NCBI RefSeq assembly: GCF_000979455.1
Contig: NZ_JJOY01000028.1
Span: forward strand, 1-64,000
DNA length: 64,000 nt
Source of the DNA: Methanosarcina sp. 2.H.T.1A.6
GTDB lineage: Archaea > Halobacteriota > Methanosarcinia > Methanosarcinales > Methanosarcinaceae
Reading direction: 5' to 3'
The notes beneath the pieces are model-generated. The model did no database searches and had not been told where the DNA came from. It saw only the letters and a program-made list of their open reading frames with translations. How positions within the stretch are numbered: the first letter of the stretch is position 1; every line of letters starts with the position of its first letter. A program made the position numbers and the translations under genes. This document shows, one piece after another, positions 1-8,165 of the stretch.

Positions 1-237
1 AAGTTCAAAAGAGGAAGATTGTGGAAACCGAGATATTCTCGGTTGATGAAAGGATAACAATAATTAGTGGAATTATCGCAATTATGGGAAAAAAGGAACG
101 AGAGAGCACGTGAGGAAGATATCCTCATGTACTTTCATGCCAAGTAAATGGGAAGGTTAGCCGCTTTATTCAGGCTGCCTACACCTACCCAGAATATAAT
201 CATCCCATTTCTTCGTGTTACAAGAAAAAACACTTAT
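1..237. other. gene-free edge with two small hairpins
   Basis: No coding region can be supported here. Two perfect short inverted repeats are visible: ACCGAG/CTCGGT at 27-43 and TGAGGA/TCCTCA at 111-127. The second lies downstream of the minus-strand gene fragment that ends at 238 and could serve as its terminator, but no T-run follows it. Confidence 0.4.
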
Positions 238-954
238 TTAAGCAGTCTTATTCACCAGCAGGAATGCATTCGCTGCTTGCATCTGACCGTCAGTGTTGGA
301 GTTATCATCATCCAGCCCATTATGGAATATCGCATAATTCTGGCCATTCAGAAGGAAATCTTTGACGTCCGCAGTATCATCCCATGAGAAATCCTTGTCT
401 CGTGGATTTCCATCCCATAATCCAGAAAATACTGCTAACGGATCGCTATTCAAGTATATCTGATTGTATTCTGTGCCTGCGGATGGAGCTACAGTAATAA
501 GAGTTACAGAAGACACACTACTATTGTCCACGTTCGAGAAATTTGCCCAACACTTGGTATCACTCGGTTTTCTGTTATCTTGCCACACAATAGGAGTTGC
601 AGAGTTATCAGTACACTTGAGATATGTCAGGTCACATCCTTCATCAACCCAGTAATCGTAGACCTTACTTCCAGATTCATTGTATAATGTAAGAAGCCCG
701 ATGGCCTGAATATTGAATGATTTCTTGTCATCTCCAGTGGTGCTGGGGTCGTTACCATTGTAAGCTTTGGTGTTTGCAACAGTCACATAATACGTATCGA
801 TGTTACTTGCATTAACATAGTTAGTGACATCATAAGCATACGTCGCGCTTGGATAATTAAATGTTGGATTATTTGTTCCTTTAGCACTATCATCTTTCCA
901 GTCCACGTATTTCTCGGGTTTAGAGAGAACATTTCCATCGAAAGTTACTGTCAT
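238..954 (-). pseudogene. truncated secreted/surface protein (DUF3344-like)
   Basis: A 238-residue frame rich in Asn, Asp, Ser, Thr and Tyr, typical of Methanosarcina extracellular beta-rich proteins. The pattern, including a central YDYWVDEGCDLTYL segment and a C-terminal YAIFHNGLDDDNS, resembles DUF3344 surface proteins from memory. It has no signal peptide, and its first ATG is simply an internal Met: the frame stays open and protein-like upstream (NNSSYYDIGVEPT just before the Met) to about 1122, where a stop occurs with no ATG, GTG or TTG. I read this as the 3' end of a larger gene whose 5' half was lost. The domain name is moderately sure, the truncation more so. Confidence 0.55.
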
Positions 955-1084
955 AGTTGGTTCAACACCAATGTCATAGTAACTGCTGTTATTATTAATT
1001 TTTAATAAAATAACTCTAAATAATCTTAGTATTAAAAAAATTATTAAATATGATGCTTTCGTACATATCTTCGCAGAAGCGTTT

Positions 1085-1195
1085 ACAATAAACAGAAACG
1101 TCTCCTGAGATAATGAGCAGTATTATACCGAAAGTTCCTTGCCTGTAGAAGAAAGAGAATGCAGGCGGGGAGCTAACGGTGCAGGGGCGAAGGCA
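1085..1195 (+). repeat. structured degenerate repeat, copy A
   Basis: One of two copies of an approximately 110-bp sequence (the other is at 1672-1785). It begins with ACAGAAACGTCTCCT, has a 10-bp stem formed by 1136-1145 and 1162-1171 (two G-U pairs), and ends with GGTGCAGGGGCGAAG. The strand is unknown; the stem exists on both. It partly overlaps the end of the minus-strand HTH frame. A mobile-element end or an encoded RNA is possible, and I recognise no family. Confidence 0.5.
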
Positions 1196-1463
1196 GCATT
1201 CCGGCTTTCCGGAGATCTTTTTTGCGGTTGACTTTGTATTTATGCTTCCTCATCCACTCATACAGGAAATCATAAGTGACATGAAGTTCGTTGGCGATTT
1301 CTTTTGTGCTCTTGTCCTGTTGATAATGCACAAGAAATTCGGATTCTTTGATTTTGGTAGATTGTAGCAATTTTAACTGTGGTGGCAAACCTATGTCGTT
1401 GCGTGTATTCCATGCGATTCGAGACAAAACGCCCAGGGCTCCAGCTATTTCTTTGTAGTTCAT
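1173..1463 (-). CDS. small helix-turn-helix protein, probably a fragment
   Basis: A 96-residue basic protein with a homeodomain-like or resolvase-like HTH in its second half (KSTKEIANELHVTYDFLYEW), followed by a Lys/Arg-rich tail. The N-terminal part (MNYKEIAGALGV) looks like a second HTH start. The frame remains open and sensible upstream (DQFKRLHVEG before the Met) to about 1557 without a standard start codon, so the real 5' end is probably missing. Such double-HTH proteins commonly accompany transposases, but no transposase remains here. Confidence 0.4.
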   Translation of the reverse strand: MNYKEIAGALGVLSRIAWNTRNDIGLPPQLKLLQSTKIKESEFLVHYQQDKSTKEIANELHVTYDFLYEWMRKHKYKVNRKKDLRKAGMLPSPLHR

Positions 1464-1671
1464 TCCTTCGACATGGAGCCGTTTGAATTGATCGAGATTG
1501 ACGTTGATTTTCAGGGGCAGGGGGTATAATCTGGTTATACTTTTATCTAAGTGTAGATTTCTTTATATGCGGCGATAAGTATCTTGACTATAATAACATT
1601 TGGTATTATGAACTAAATGAAAAGTATTAAATAAAATATTCTCATACACAACATATGTCTCTGCGAACAGA

Positions 1672-1785
1672 TACAAAAACAGAAACGCCTCCTAAATCGG
1701 TTAATTGAACATGCAACTCCGTGAATTCCTCACCTGTAAGTGCAGCCAGGTGGGGAGTTTCAGGTGCAGGGGCGAAGCCAGATAA
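1672..1785 (+). repeat. structured degenerate repeat, copy B
   Basis: Second copy of the element at 1085-1195. It shares ACAGAAACG-CTCCT at its left end, a 10-bp stem (1727-1736 with 1747-1756) and GGTGCAGGGGCGAAG at its right. The sixth stem pair is A-U here and G-C in copy A, a compensatory change, and the loop is 10 nt rather than 16. Confidence 0.5.
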
Positions 1786-1808
1786 ATTGTCTATTGCCTA
1801 ATATTGAA

Positions 1809-2015
1809 CCTTTTCTGAAATCTTTTCTGAAATCTTTTCTGTTTGTCGCCTGAAAACTGCTCGTGTTTCTGGATTTTTAAGGTTATTCGGTTTGACCGGA
1901 GGGGTCAGTTACTATTAGCTACTAACAAAAAGCTGGCATGTGAGAATTCTCAGGTGAAGGGACTTTGCCATAAAATCGAAATTCAAAAAAAAGAAATTCC
2001 AAAAAAAGAAATTCC
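1809..2015. repeat. short tandem repeats in a gene-free gap
   Basis: The stretch 1786-2043 holds no convincing gene. It has two small tandem repeats: TTTTCTGAAATC repeated about 2.6 times at 1811-1841, and an A-run followed by GAAATTCC repeated twice at 1985-2015. These look like slippage products. Confidence 0.55.
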
Positions 2016-2043
2016 AAATTGTGGAAACTTTCTTTTTTGAAAA

Positions 2044-2061
2044 GCCGGCAGACAGACCGGC
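2044..2061 (-). terminator. likely terminator of the cof operon
   Basis: Stem GCCGG/CCGGC with an 8-nt loop, followed on the minus strand by TTTT. It lies 25 bp past the cofC stop codon. Confidence 0.45.
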
Positions 2062-2085
2062 AGTAACACGTTCTCTCTATTGGGT

Positions 2086-2712
2086 TCAAAGAGGGACCAG
2101 TCCAACCCTTCCCCGGCTGACCTCTAACTTGAATTTTCGGTTAATGTAGTCTTTTGCAGTTCCTTTTCCATGGATAAGGAGTTCTACCAGGTCTTCGGGC
2201 TCATCTATATCCGTGCCGGCAAGGAAGGAGTCATAGATTTCGAAGTTCTGCCCGGAATCCGTTGCAATTGAACAATGGGTCAGAAAACTCGAACCGTAGT
2301 ACCTTACCCTGTAGATAGAAGGGTTCTTTATATACAGGGCATTCGTACCTCCGCCTTTCCCGGGAACGATGCAGATATCCTTTTTAGTTGAAGTTATCTC
2401 TTTTATATGGTCAGGGGAGAGTAAAGGCAGGTCAGCCATAACAATCAGGACAGGCTCTTTTGCTTCTTCAAGGTACCTGTTAAGAGCTTCATTCAGGTCA
2501 TTTTCATCCAGTAGAACTCTCGCTTTCGTCATGTCCTCAAGCCCGTAGGCAGAAGGGCTGAGAACGTCGACTTTTTCAATTCCGGCTTCCTTGAGAGAAT
2601 CTATTACCTGGTTCAGCATGAGTTCTACAAACTCTTCCCTTTCTTCAAGGCTCAGGACAGGGGATAATCGGGATTTTGCACCAGCTTTCTTATAGGGGAT
2701 GACGGCTCTCAT
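2086..2712 (-). CDS. cofC: 2-phospho-L-lactate guanylyltransferase
   Basis: CofC activates 2-phospholactate with GTP to form lactyl-2-diphospho-5'-guanosine, which CofD then joins to the deazaflavin FO to make F420-0. The 208-residue length is normal for the family. Visible marks are the N-terminal nucleotidyltransferase signature VIPYKKAGAKSRLS (residues 4-17), the metal-site region VMADLPLLSP (91-100) and the PGKGGGTNAL loop (117-126). It is the last gene of the minus-strand operon, 52 bp after the preceding cofH, and is followed by a hairpin terminator. Confidence 0.93.
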   Translation of the reverse strand: MRAVIPYKKAGAKSRLSPVLSLEEREEFVELMLNQVIDSLKEAGIEKVDVLSPSAYGLEDMTKARVLLDENDLNEALNRYLEEAKEPVLIVMADLPLLSPDHIKEITSTKKDICIVPGKGGGTNALYIKNPSIYRVRYYGSSFLTHCSIATDSGQNFEIYDSFLAGTDIDEPEDLVELLIHGKGTAKDYINRKFKLEVSRGRVGLVPL

Positions 2713-2764
2713 ACGGACTCCTGAAAATCATGATCTTTTTATTAGTTACTGATACTTTTTTTCC

Positions 2765-3919
2765 TTATTCCCTGCTGCCTATTCCAGCTCTTCCGCAATT
2801 AGGCAGCGCGCCTTCCCGGTAAGGAAACCTGGGTTCTGCCTTCCGGTACAGGGTGTCCCTCTGCATGGGGATTCTTCCGGCACCTTTTATCATCCATTCA
2901 AACTCCGCAGGAGACACGTATTCTCCGTAGTTGCCGCCGGATGCTGTCGAGATCTGGTCTTCCATAAGTGTGCCTCCGAGGTCGTTTGCACCGCATTGGA
3001 GGGCAAACTGGGCAAGTTTTTTTCCTAGCTTTACCCAGGTTGCCTGGATGTTGTTTATATGGGTGTGCAGGATCACACGAGAAATTGCAATAAGCTGCAG
3101 GTCTTCAAGCCCTGTGCTTGAGAACTTTCCGGATGCGAGCATCTTTTCCCCTACAGGGTTGTTGTAGGGCAAAAAAGACATAGGGATGAGTTCCGAAAAC
3201 CCGCCGGTTTCCTGCTGGATTTTGCGGATGGTAAAGATATGGTCAAGGCGCTCTTCCAGGGTTTCCACATGTCCGTACATGATGGTTGAATTGGTGGAAA
3301 TCCCTGCCCTGTGAGCCGCAGTCACCGTATCGATCCACTGCTGGGTATTGATTTTTCCGGGGCAGATAATTTTCCTCACCCTGTCGGAAAGAATCTCGGC
3401 CGAGGTTCCGGTAAGAGAGTCAAGCCCGCTTTTTTTAAGTTTACGCATCGCTTCTTCTACGGACATGCCGGAAATTCCTGCTGCATAGTTTACTTCCATA
3501 GGGGATAGGGCGTGGACGCAGATATCAGGGAAACTGGATTTTATGGACTCTATAATTTCCAGGTAGAACTCCATATCAGCTTCCGGGGTGTACCCTCCCT
3601 GGATGCAGATCTCCACGGCTCCGGCTGCTCTTGCATCTTCTGTTTTTTTCAGGATTTCTTCCACACTCAGTATATAACCAGTCTCGGTCCTGTAGGCGCA
3701 GAACCCGCAGTTTCCGATACATTTGTTTGTGATGTAGATATTCCTGTTTACCACATAACTGACAATGTCGCCTACCGCATTGGCTCGAAGTTCATTTGCA
3801 AGCTCAAAAAGCTCAAATGGGTTTCCTTCAAGCAGGAGAAGGGCGTCTTCTTTAGTGCATTTTCCCTGATGTGCTCTCTCAATGACAGTCTCAGGGGTTG
3901 CCGGTTTTTTCGTGTACAT
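2765..3919 (-). CDS. cofH: FO synthase subunit 2 (CofH), paralogue 1
   Basis: Radical SAM enzyme that joins tyrosine to the pyrimidine precursor 5-amino-6-(D-ribitylamino)uracil on the way to FO. The 384 residues carry the cluster motif CIGNCGFC (C67, C71, C74), preceded by VVNRNIYITN, both CofH-typical. It is clearly paralogous to the gene at 4105-5235: both open with a matching ERAxQGKxTKEDALxLL segment and share the long GHVETLEERLDH-type block. It lies 185 bp downstream of that paralogue in the same orientation. Its C-terminus (GALPNCGRAGIGSRE) is divergent. Methanosarcina genomes are known to carry two CofH genes; which one does the main work cannot be read from the sequence. Confidence 0.9.
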   Translation of the reverse strand: MYTKKPATPETVIERAHQGKCTKEDALLLLEGNPFELFELANELRANAVGDIVSYVVNRNIYITNKCIGNCGFCAYRTETGYILSVEEILKKTEDARAAGAVEICIQGGYTPEADMEFYLEIIESIKSSFPDICVHALSPMEVNYAAGISGMSVEEAMRKLKKSGLDSLTGTSAEILSDRVRKIICPGKINTQQWIDTVTAAHRAGISTNSTIMYGHVETLEERLDHIFTIRKIQQETGGFSELIPMSFLPYNNPVGEKMLASGKFSSTGLEDLQLIAISRVILHTHINNIQATWVKLGKKLAQFALQCGANDLGGTLMEDQISTASGGNYGEYVSPAEFEWMIKGAGRIPMQRDTLYRKAEPRFPYREGALPNCGRAGIGSRE

Positions 3920-3956
3920 CCCTATCGTTCCTTTCAGATTTCATCTCTTTTAAGCA

Positions 3957-4008
3957 GGATACCCCTTCCTCGACTCCGAAGGAGGTAGGTGGGGAAGGAA
4001 TGCGTCAA
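3957..4008 (+). mobile_element. hairpin resembling an IS200/IS605 right end (weak)
   Basis: Between the two cofH genes lies a nested hairpin. The outer stem is CCTTCC (3964-3969)/GGAAGG (3993-3998), and the inner stem is CTCC (3974-3977)-GAA-GGAG (3981-3984). It is followed by GCGTCAAC. The layout (CCCC, inner hairpin, GGGG, then GTCAA) resembles right ends and omega-RNA tails of TnpB elements. No tnpA or tnpB is present. It could equally be a leader structure of the downstream cofH. Confidence 0.25.
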
Positions 4009-4104
4009 CTCCAGCCCTGCTATTTATTTAATTAATTTTTTATTATTGTAATGGGAATAAAATAATCGTTCCCCACTACCGAAGTAGGGTAATGGGCATC
4101 TGGT

Positions 4105-5235
4105 TTATTCGGAAGCTCCGCACTTTGACATCCTTCGGGAGTTCCCGGAAGCCAGCTCATGCACTTCCCTGTACAGGGTAGTCCTCTCTTTAGGGACCCT
4201 TCCGGCTCCGTGGATCATCCACTCCAGTTCTTCGACAGTGATCATTTCCCCGTGGCAGGACCCAGCCGATTTGGAGATACTTTCTTCCATAAGGGTTCCA
4301 CCAAGGTCGTTGACTCCGCAGTGGAGGGCAAATTGGGCAAATTTTTTCCCGAGTTTCACCCAGCTTGCCTGGATATTATCTATATGCCCGTGGAGGAGGA
4401 CACGTGAGATTGCATAGATTTTCAGGTCTTCTAATCCCGTTGTGGCATATCTGCCTTCCAGGATCATTTTTTCCCCTACGGGGTTGTTGTAAGGCATAAA
4501 AGGCAGGGGCACAAATTCGGTAATTCCTCCGGTTTCTTTCTGTATCTCCCTCAGGATCAGCATATGATCTATCCTTTCCTCCGGAGTTTCCACATGCCCG
4601 TACATCATGGTAGAGGTAGTTGGAATTCCTGCAGCATGCGCCTGCCTTACCACTTCAATCCATTCACCGGTCTTTAGTTTTGAGGGGCAGATTATCTCTC
4701 TCACCCTGTCAGAAAGGATTTCGGCTGCAGTGCCTGGCATGCTATCAAGCCCGCTTCTTTTGAGCCTTCTTAAGGCCTCGTTTATCTTAATCCCGCTGAT
4801 ACGGGAAGCATGGTAAACTTCCATTGGCGAAAAAGAATGAATATGCATTTCCGGAAATTCGGCTTTTATGGCTTCGGCAATCCCCTGGTAGAAGTCCAGG
4901 CCTACATCGGGGAGCAGTCCTCCCTGAATGCAGACTTCAGTGGCATTTTCCTTATCTGCCTCTCTTACCTTTGTCATGATTTCCTCGATGCTCATTACAT
5001 GGCCTTTATTTGTCCGGAATGCGCAAAAACCGCAGGTTCCCACACAACGGCTTGTGAAATTTATGTTCCTGTTCACGACGTAAGTTACTGTGTCCCCTGC
5101 GGCAAGGGAGCGGAGTTCATCTGCAAACCTGAAGAGTTCGAAAGGAGGTATCCCCAGGAGCATGAGAGCATCTTCTTTTGTGCTCTTCCCCTGGTATGCG
5201 CGTTCTATGAGGTCTTCGGGAATTTTGCGGTTCAT
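4105..5235 (-). CDS. cofH: FO synthase subunit 2 (CofH), paralogue 2
   Basis: Second CofH, 376 residues, with the radical SAM cysteines at C64, C68 and C71 (CVGTCGFC). The start ATG overlaps the cofG stop codon (ATGA), so the two FO synthase subunits are probably translationally coupled and this copy is the likely CofG partner. It shares blocks such as SPMEVYHASRISGI, ILSDRVREIICPSK and PYNNPVGEKM with the first paralogue. The C-terminal RRMSKCGASE tail differs. FO made here is the chromophore of F420, the electron donor of the neighbouring Fpo complex. Confidence 0.93.
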   Translation of the reverse strand: MNRKIPEDLIERAYQGKSTKEDALMLLGIPPFELFRFADELRSLAAGDTVTYVVNRNINFTSRCVGTCGFCAFRTNKGHVMSIEEIMTKVREADKENATEVCIQGGLLPDVGLDFYQGIAEAIKAEFPEMHIHSFSPMEVYHASRISGIKINEALRRLKRSGLDSMPGTAAEILSDRVREIICPSKLKTGEWIEVVRQAHAAGIPTTSTMMYGHVETPEERIDHMLILREIQKETGGITEFVPLPFMPYNNPVGEKMILEGRYATTGLEDLKIYAISRVLLHGHIDNIQASWVKLGKKFAQFALHCGVNDLGGTLMEESISKSAGSCHGEMITVEELEWMIHGAGRVPKERTTLYREVHELASGNSRRMSKCGASE

Positions 5236-6263
5236 TTTTCAGACTCCTTCGCGTGCCTTTTTCCGGGCAACTTCCTGTAACCTTCCCCGTCCGAGAGCCG
5301 CTCTATAAGCTCTCCGATCCTGTCCGAGTACCACCTTTCTTCCACGTACTGCGGGTAGATGGGGAGGCGTTCTCTGAGCGAGATGGCCCCGAGCTTTTCC
5401 TGCAGGTCTTTTACATCCGGCCATTCGGCCTCAGGATTGATCCAGTCAATGGTCAGGGGTGATATTCCTCCCAGGTCCGTTACACCTTTTATTATCAGGG
5501 CTTTTGGATCAATGAGGTTTGGGGCGACCTGTACTGCCACATCGCGCGGCAGGATCTGCCTGGCAAGGGCTACGGTATCCATCATCTCTTCCACTGCAGG
5601 TTCAGGGAAATTTTCCATGGGTGTCCCGGCTTTTGGGGAAAAGTTCTGGATAATGACTTCCTGAATGTGCCCGTACTCCCTGTGAAGGTTTGTGATTGCT
5701 TCTAGAGACTTTATTCTGTCATCCCTGCTCTCTCCGATCCCTACAAGGAGGCCGGTTGTATAGGGAATCTTAAGTTTCCCGGCTTCCCGGATAGTCTCAA
5801 GCCTGCGTTCCGGAACCTTGCCGGGGCAGTCTTTATGGGCTTCCAGAATTGCCGTAGTCTCAAGCATCAGCCCCATGCTCGCATTTAAGGGCTTGAGGAC
5901 TTCCAGTTCGGAACGTGTCATAATCCCCGCGTTCGTGTGAGGGAGAATCCCTATCTCGATTGCGGTTTCACAAAGAAAAACAAGGTATTCCAGGGTTGAA
6001 GAATATCCAAGCTCTTCAAGCCATTCCCTGTACCCAGGTACCTCTTCTGCATACTCCCCAAAGGTGAAGAGGGCTTCAGTGCACCCTGCCTTTGCTCCTT
6101 TTTCAAGAATCGGGACTACCTCTTCAGGCTTCATCAGCCGGGCGCCGGGTTGTCCGGGTTCCCGCTTAAAGCCGCAGTAGCCGCAGTGGTTCCTGCAGAT
6201 GTTGGTTACTGGGATGAATACGTTTTTAGAGTAGGTTACGAAAGGAGGGTTTTCCGGTGGAAT
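5232..6263 (-). CDS. cofG: FO synthase subunit 1 (CofG), possible ATT start
   Basis: Radical SAM enzyme catalysing the second step of FO formation with CofH. The first ATG (6134) lies after the essential cluster motif, so it cannot be the real start. Upstream in frame is ICRNHCGYCGFKRE, with C23, C27 and C30 if counted from 6263. Between the in-frame TAA at 6303-6305 (the stop of the preceding gene) and that motif there is no ATG, GTG or TTG. The best candidate is ATT at 6261-6263, with AGGTG just upstream on the minus strand, giving 343 residues. The stop overlaps the cofH start. The function is sure; the start is an inference. Confidence 0.88.
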   Translation of the reverse strand: MPPENPPFVTYSKNVFIPVTNICRNHCGYCGFKREPGQPGARLMKPEEVVPILEKGAKAGCTEALFTFGEYAEEVPGYREWLEELGYSSTLEYLVFLCETAIEIGILPHTNAGIMTRSELEVLKPLNASMGLMLETTAILEAHKDCPGKVPERRLETIREAGKLKIPYTTGLLVGIGESRDDRIKSLEAITNLHREYGHIQEVIIQNFSPKAGTPMENFPEPAVEEMMDTVALARQILPRDVAVQVAPNLIDPKALIIKGVTDLGGISPLTIDWINPEAEWPDVKDLQEKLGAISLRERLPIYPQYVEERWYSDRIGELIERLSDGEGYRKLPGKRHAKESEK

Positions 6264-6302
6264 GGTAAAACACCTGCTGAGTTTTGTTTTTTTTCTCTGG
6301 GT

Positions 6303-7580
6303 TTAGCCGAGGATTTTTTTCATGGTTGCAGCCACACCGAGGGCTACTCCTTCGACTTCTATGCCTCCTTTTCCCTTGGCTCCGTCCCCTACGACGTAGA
6401 GCCCGGGAATCGGGGTCTCATTGCCAGGGTCCGTACCTGAGGCTGCCCTGTTTACGGGCCAGCTGTCATGGTAGGACTGGATAAGAAGAACTTCGTATTT
6501 TTTGCCGGGAAAAAGTTCTTTGAGGTCCGCAAGTCCCATATCTATTTCGGAGTCGAGGTTCTTTACGTTCTCAGGGGCTACATACTGATGACACATAGTA
6601 AGATGCTTCCCCGGAGGTGCCAGGTTCGGGTCAGCCTGAGTAACCTCATTGACCCCATTTATACGTCTTGTATAGGGGGTTAGCAGGACTCCGGAGTGCC
6701 CGACCAGAGGCTCATCCGCGGCAAGGCAAATCTTTATGCCTGCAGATGGCTGAATGGTCTCAAGCATTTTAAGGTAACCTGCATTCACTTCTCCTGAGAG
6801 GGCTTCGCTGCAGAGCAAAGCGGTTGCAGCATGCCCCAGATTACTGATTACAAGGTCAGCTTCATGTTTCTTGCTTTCAGAAATCACCCCTGCAGCTTTT
6901 CCTTTTTCAACCAGGATTTTTGAAACTTCCTGCCCGGTATATATTTTCCCACCATTTTCCAGAATCACGGCTTCAAGGGCGTCAATAATTCCTTTACACC
7001 CTCCTTCCGGGATGCCTGTGCCTCCGAACCGGTACATATTTTCAATTATCTCAAAAATCTCCTCTACAGGGACCTCATTGCTTTTCAGGCTCAGTGCCCA
7101 GCCACAGAAAGAGTCGGCAAACTTTACCAGCCATTCGCCCTTAACCTGAGTTTTTATCCAGGCCTCAAGAGTGACTCCTGAAGGGCGATTTTTCCTTGTG
7201 CTCACGATCAAAAAAGCAATTTTCAGGCGGTCCTTATGCGAAAGTAGTGATGGAAATTCAATAAAAGAGATATCTTTGAAGCCTTCCGCATAATCAGGTT
7301 TTCCTTGTTTCAGAGGCACGCGTATAGTGGTCTGTTCTGACCGCACTATCCTCACTTCAGCTCCGGCCTCTTCGAGAAGTCGGGCAAGTGGGCCCCCGGG
7401 TCCGTGCGGAAGCATATGGAAAGCTCCGCTTGAGAGCTGGAACCCTTTATAATTAAGATTGGTAAACCTGCCTCCTGTAATAGGAAGCCTTTCAAAAACT
7501 TCAACCTCATGCCCTGCTTTCGAGAGCCTGGCAGCGCTTAAGAGCCCTCCAAGGCCTGCACCGATTACAATTGTTTTCAT
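6303..7580 (-). CDS. FAD-dependent phytoene-desaturase-like oxidoreductase
   Basis: A 425-residue flavoprotein of the NAD(P)/FAD amine-oxidase/phytoene-desaturase type. The Rossmann motif IGAGLGG opens the protein, followed about 20 residues on by the ribose-binding Glu in VEVFE. A C-terminal YVVGDGAKGKGGIEVEG is the second FAD contact. I start at the ATG at 7580, which overlaps the ferredoxin stop (ATGA); the longer frame would read through the ferredoxin gene. It is 39 bp upstream of cofG. The substrate is unknown. Isoprenoids are plausible, since reduction or desaturation of prenyl chains in archaeal lipids or methanophenazine uses such flavoproteins with ferredoxin. A role in F420 synthesis is not established. 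Confidence 0.75.
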   Translation of the reverse strand: MKTIVIGAGLGGLLSAARLSKAGHEVEVFERLPITGGRFTNLNYKGFQLSSGAFHMLPHGPGGPLARLLEEAGAEVRIVRSEQTTIRVPLKQGKPDYAEGFKDISFIEFPSLLSHKDRLKIAFLIVSTRKNRPSGVTLEAWIKTQVKGEWLVKFADSFCGWALSLKSNEVPVEEIFEIIENMYRFGGTGIPEGGCKGIIDALEAVILENGGKIYTGQEVSKILVEKGKAAGVISESKKHEADLVISNLGHAATALLCSEALSGEVNAGYLKMLETIQPSAGIKICLAADEPLVGHSGVLLTPYTRRINGVNEVTQADPNLAPPGKHLTMCHQYVAPENVKNLDSEIDMGLADLKELFPGKKYEVLLIQSYHDSWPVNRAASGTDPGNETPIPGLYVVGDGAKGKGGIEVEGVALGVAATMKKILG

Positions 7581-7738
7581 GCCGGTACCTCGATGGCTTT
7601 TACAGGGCAGTAGGGGATGCACATCCCACATTCCACGCAGGCATCTGTAGCTCGTGCTCTTCCCCTTACTTCTATTGCTCCTTTTTTGCAAAAAGAAGCG
7701 CACTGGCCGCATCCTACACAATTATCGTTTATCTTCAT
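7577..7738 (-). CDS. small 2[4Fe-4S] ferredoxin
   Basis: A 53-residue ferredoxin with two full cluster motifs, C7-C10-C13-C17 and C34-C37-C40-C44, each ending in Cys-Pro or Cys-Lys as in clostridial-type ferredoxins. I chose ATG 7738 because GGTGGATC precedes it and the added residues of the longer frame look unlike a ferredoxin. It is the first gene of the minus-strand operon and overlaps the flavoprotein gene by 4 nt, which suggests it is that enzyme's dedicated electron partner. Confidence 0.88.
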   Translation of the reverse strand: MKINDNCVGCGQCASFCKKGAIEVRGRARATDACVECGMCIPYCPVKAIEVPA

Positions 7739-8165
7739 GCGATCCACCAGCTTTTCTATCGTGAAAAGACTTATTATAATGTGTTGGTATAGCGTTTTGC
7801 TCATATTAGTTTCTCAGGGTCAATGGAAAGCGGGCTTCCCTGATGATAATGTGCTTGTTGTAATATGTAATCGGTAGCACACTATGGATTTATCCCTTTC
7901 AGAACATAATATGGCTTCAAAGAACGCTGTCAAATGGTCAAGAAGACCCGTTTTCCTCATAAATATTTATGATTCTTTTGAGTTCAGGCAGGTACAGTGT
8001 ACATATATTGCTAAGGGATTGTACTGAAGTCTAAAACGAAGGGATGTGAGTAACTGTTGTACTGTCTTTTAATGGATACATCCCCGGGGAATAGTAAACG
8101 CACATGACAGTACCCATTGCATATAGCTACTATGACCTTTCTGATATGCCACATGGTATGATGGT

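Noticed and set aside
1843-2040. 65-codon plus-strand frame
   Set aside because: Its second half is the short A-rich tandem repeat and nothing supports translation.
7581-7721. 47-residue N-terminal extension of the flavoprotein
   Set aside because: It is the ferredoxin gene read in another frame; the FAD motif must be close to the N-terminus.
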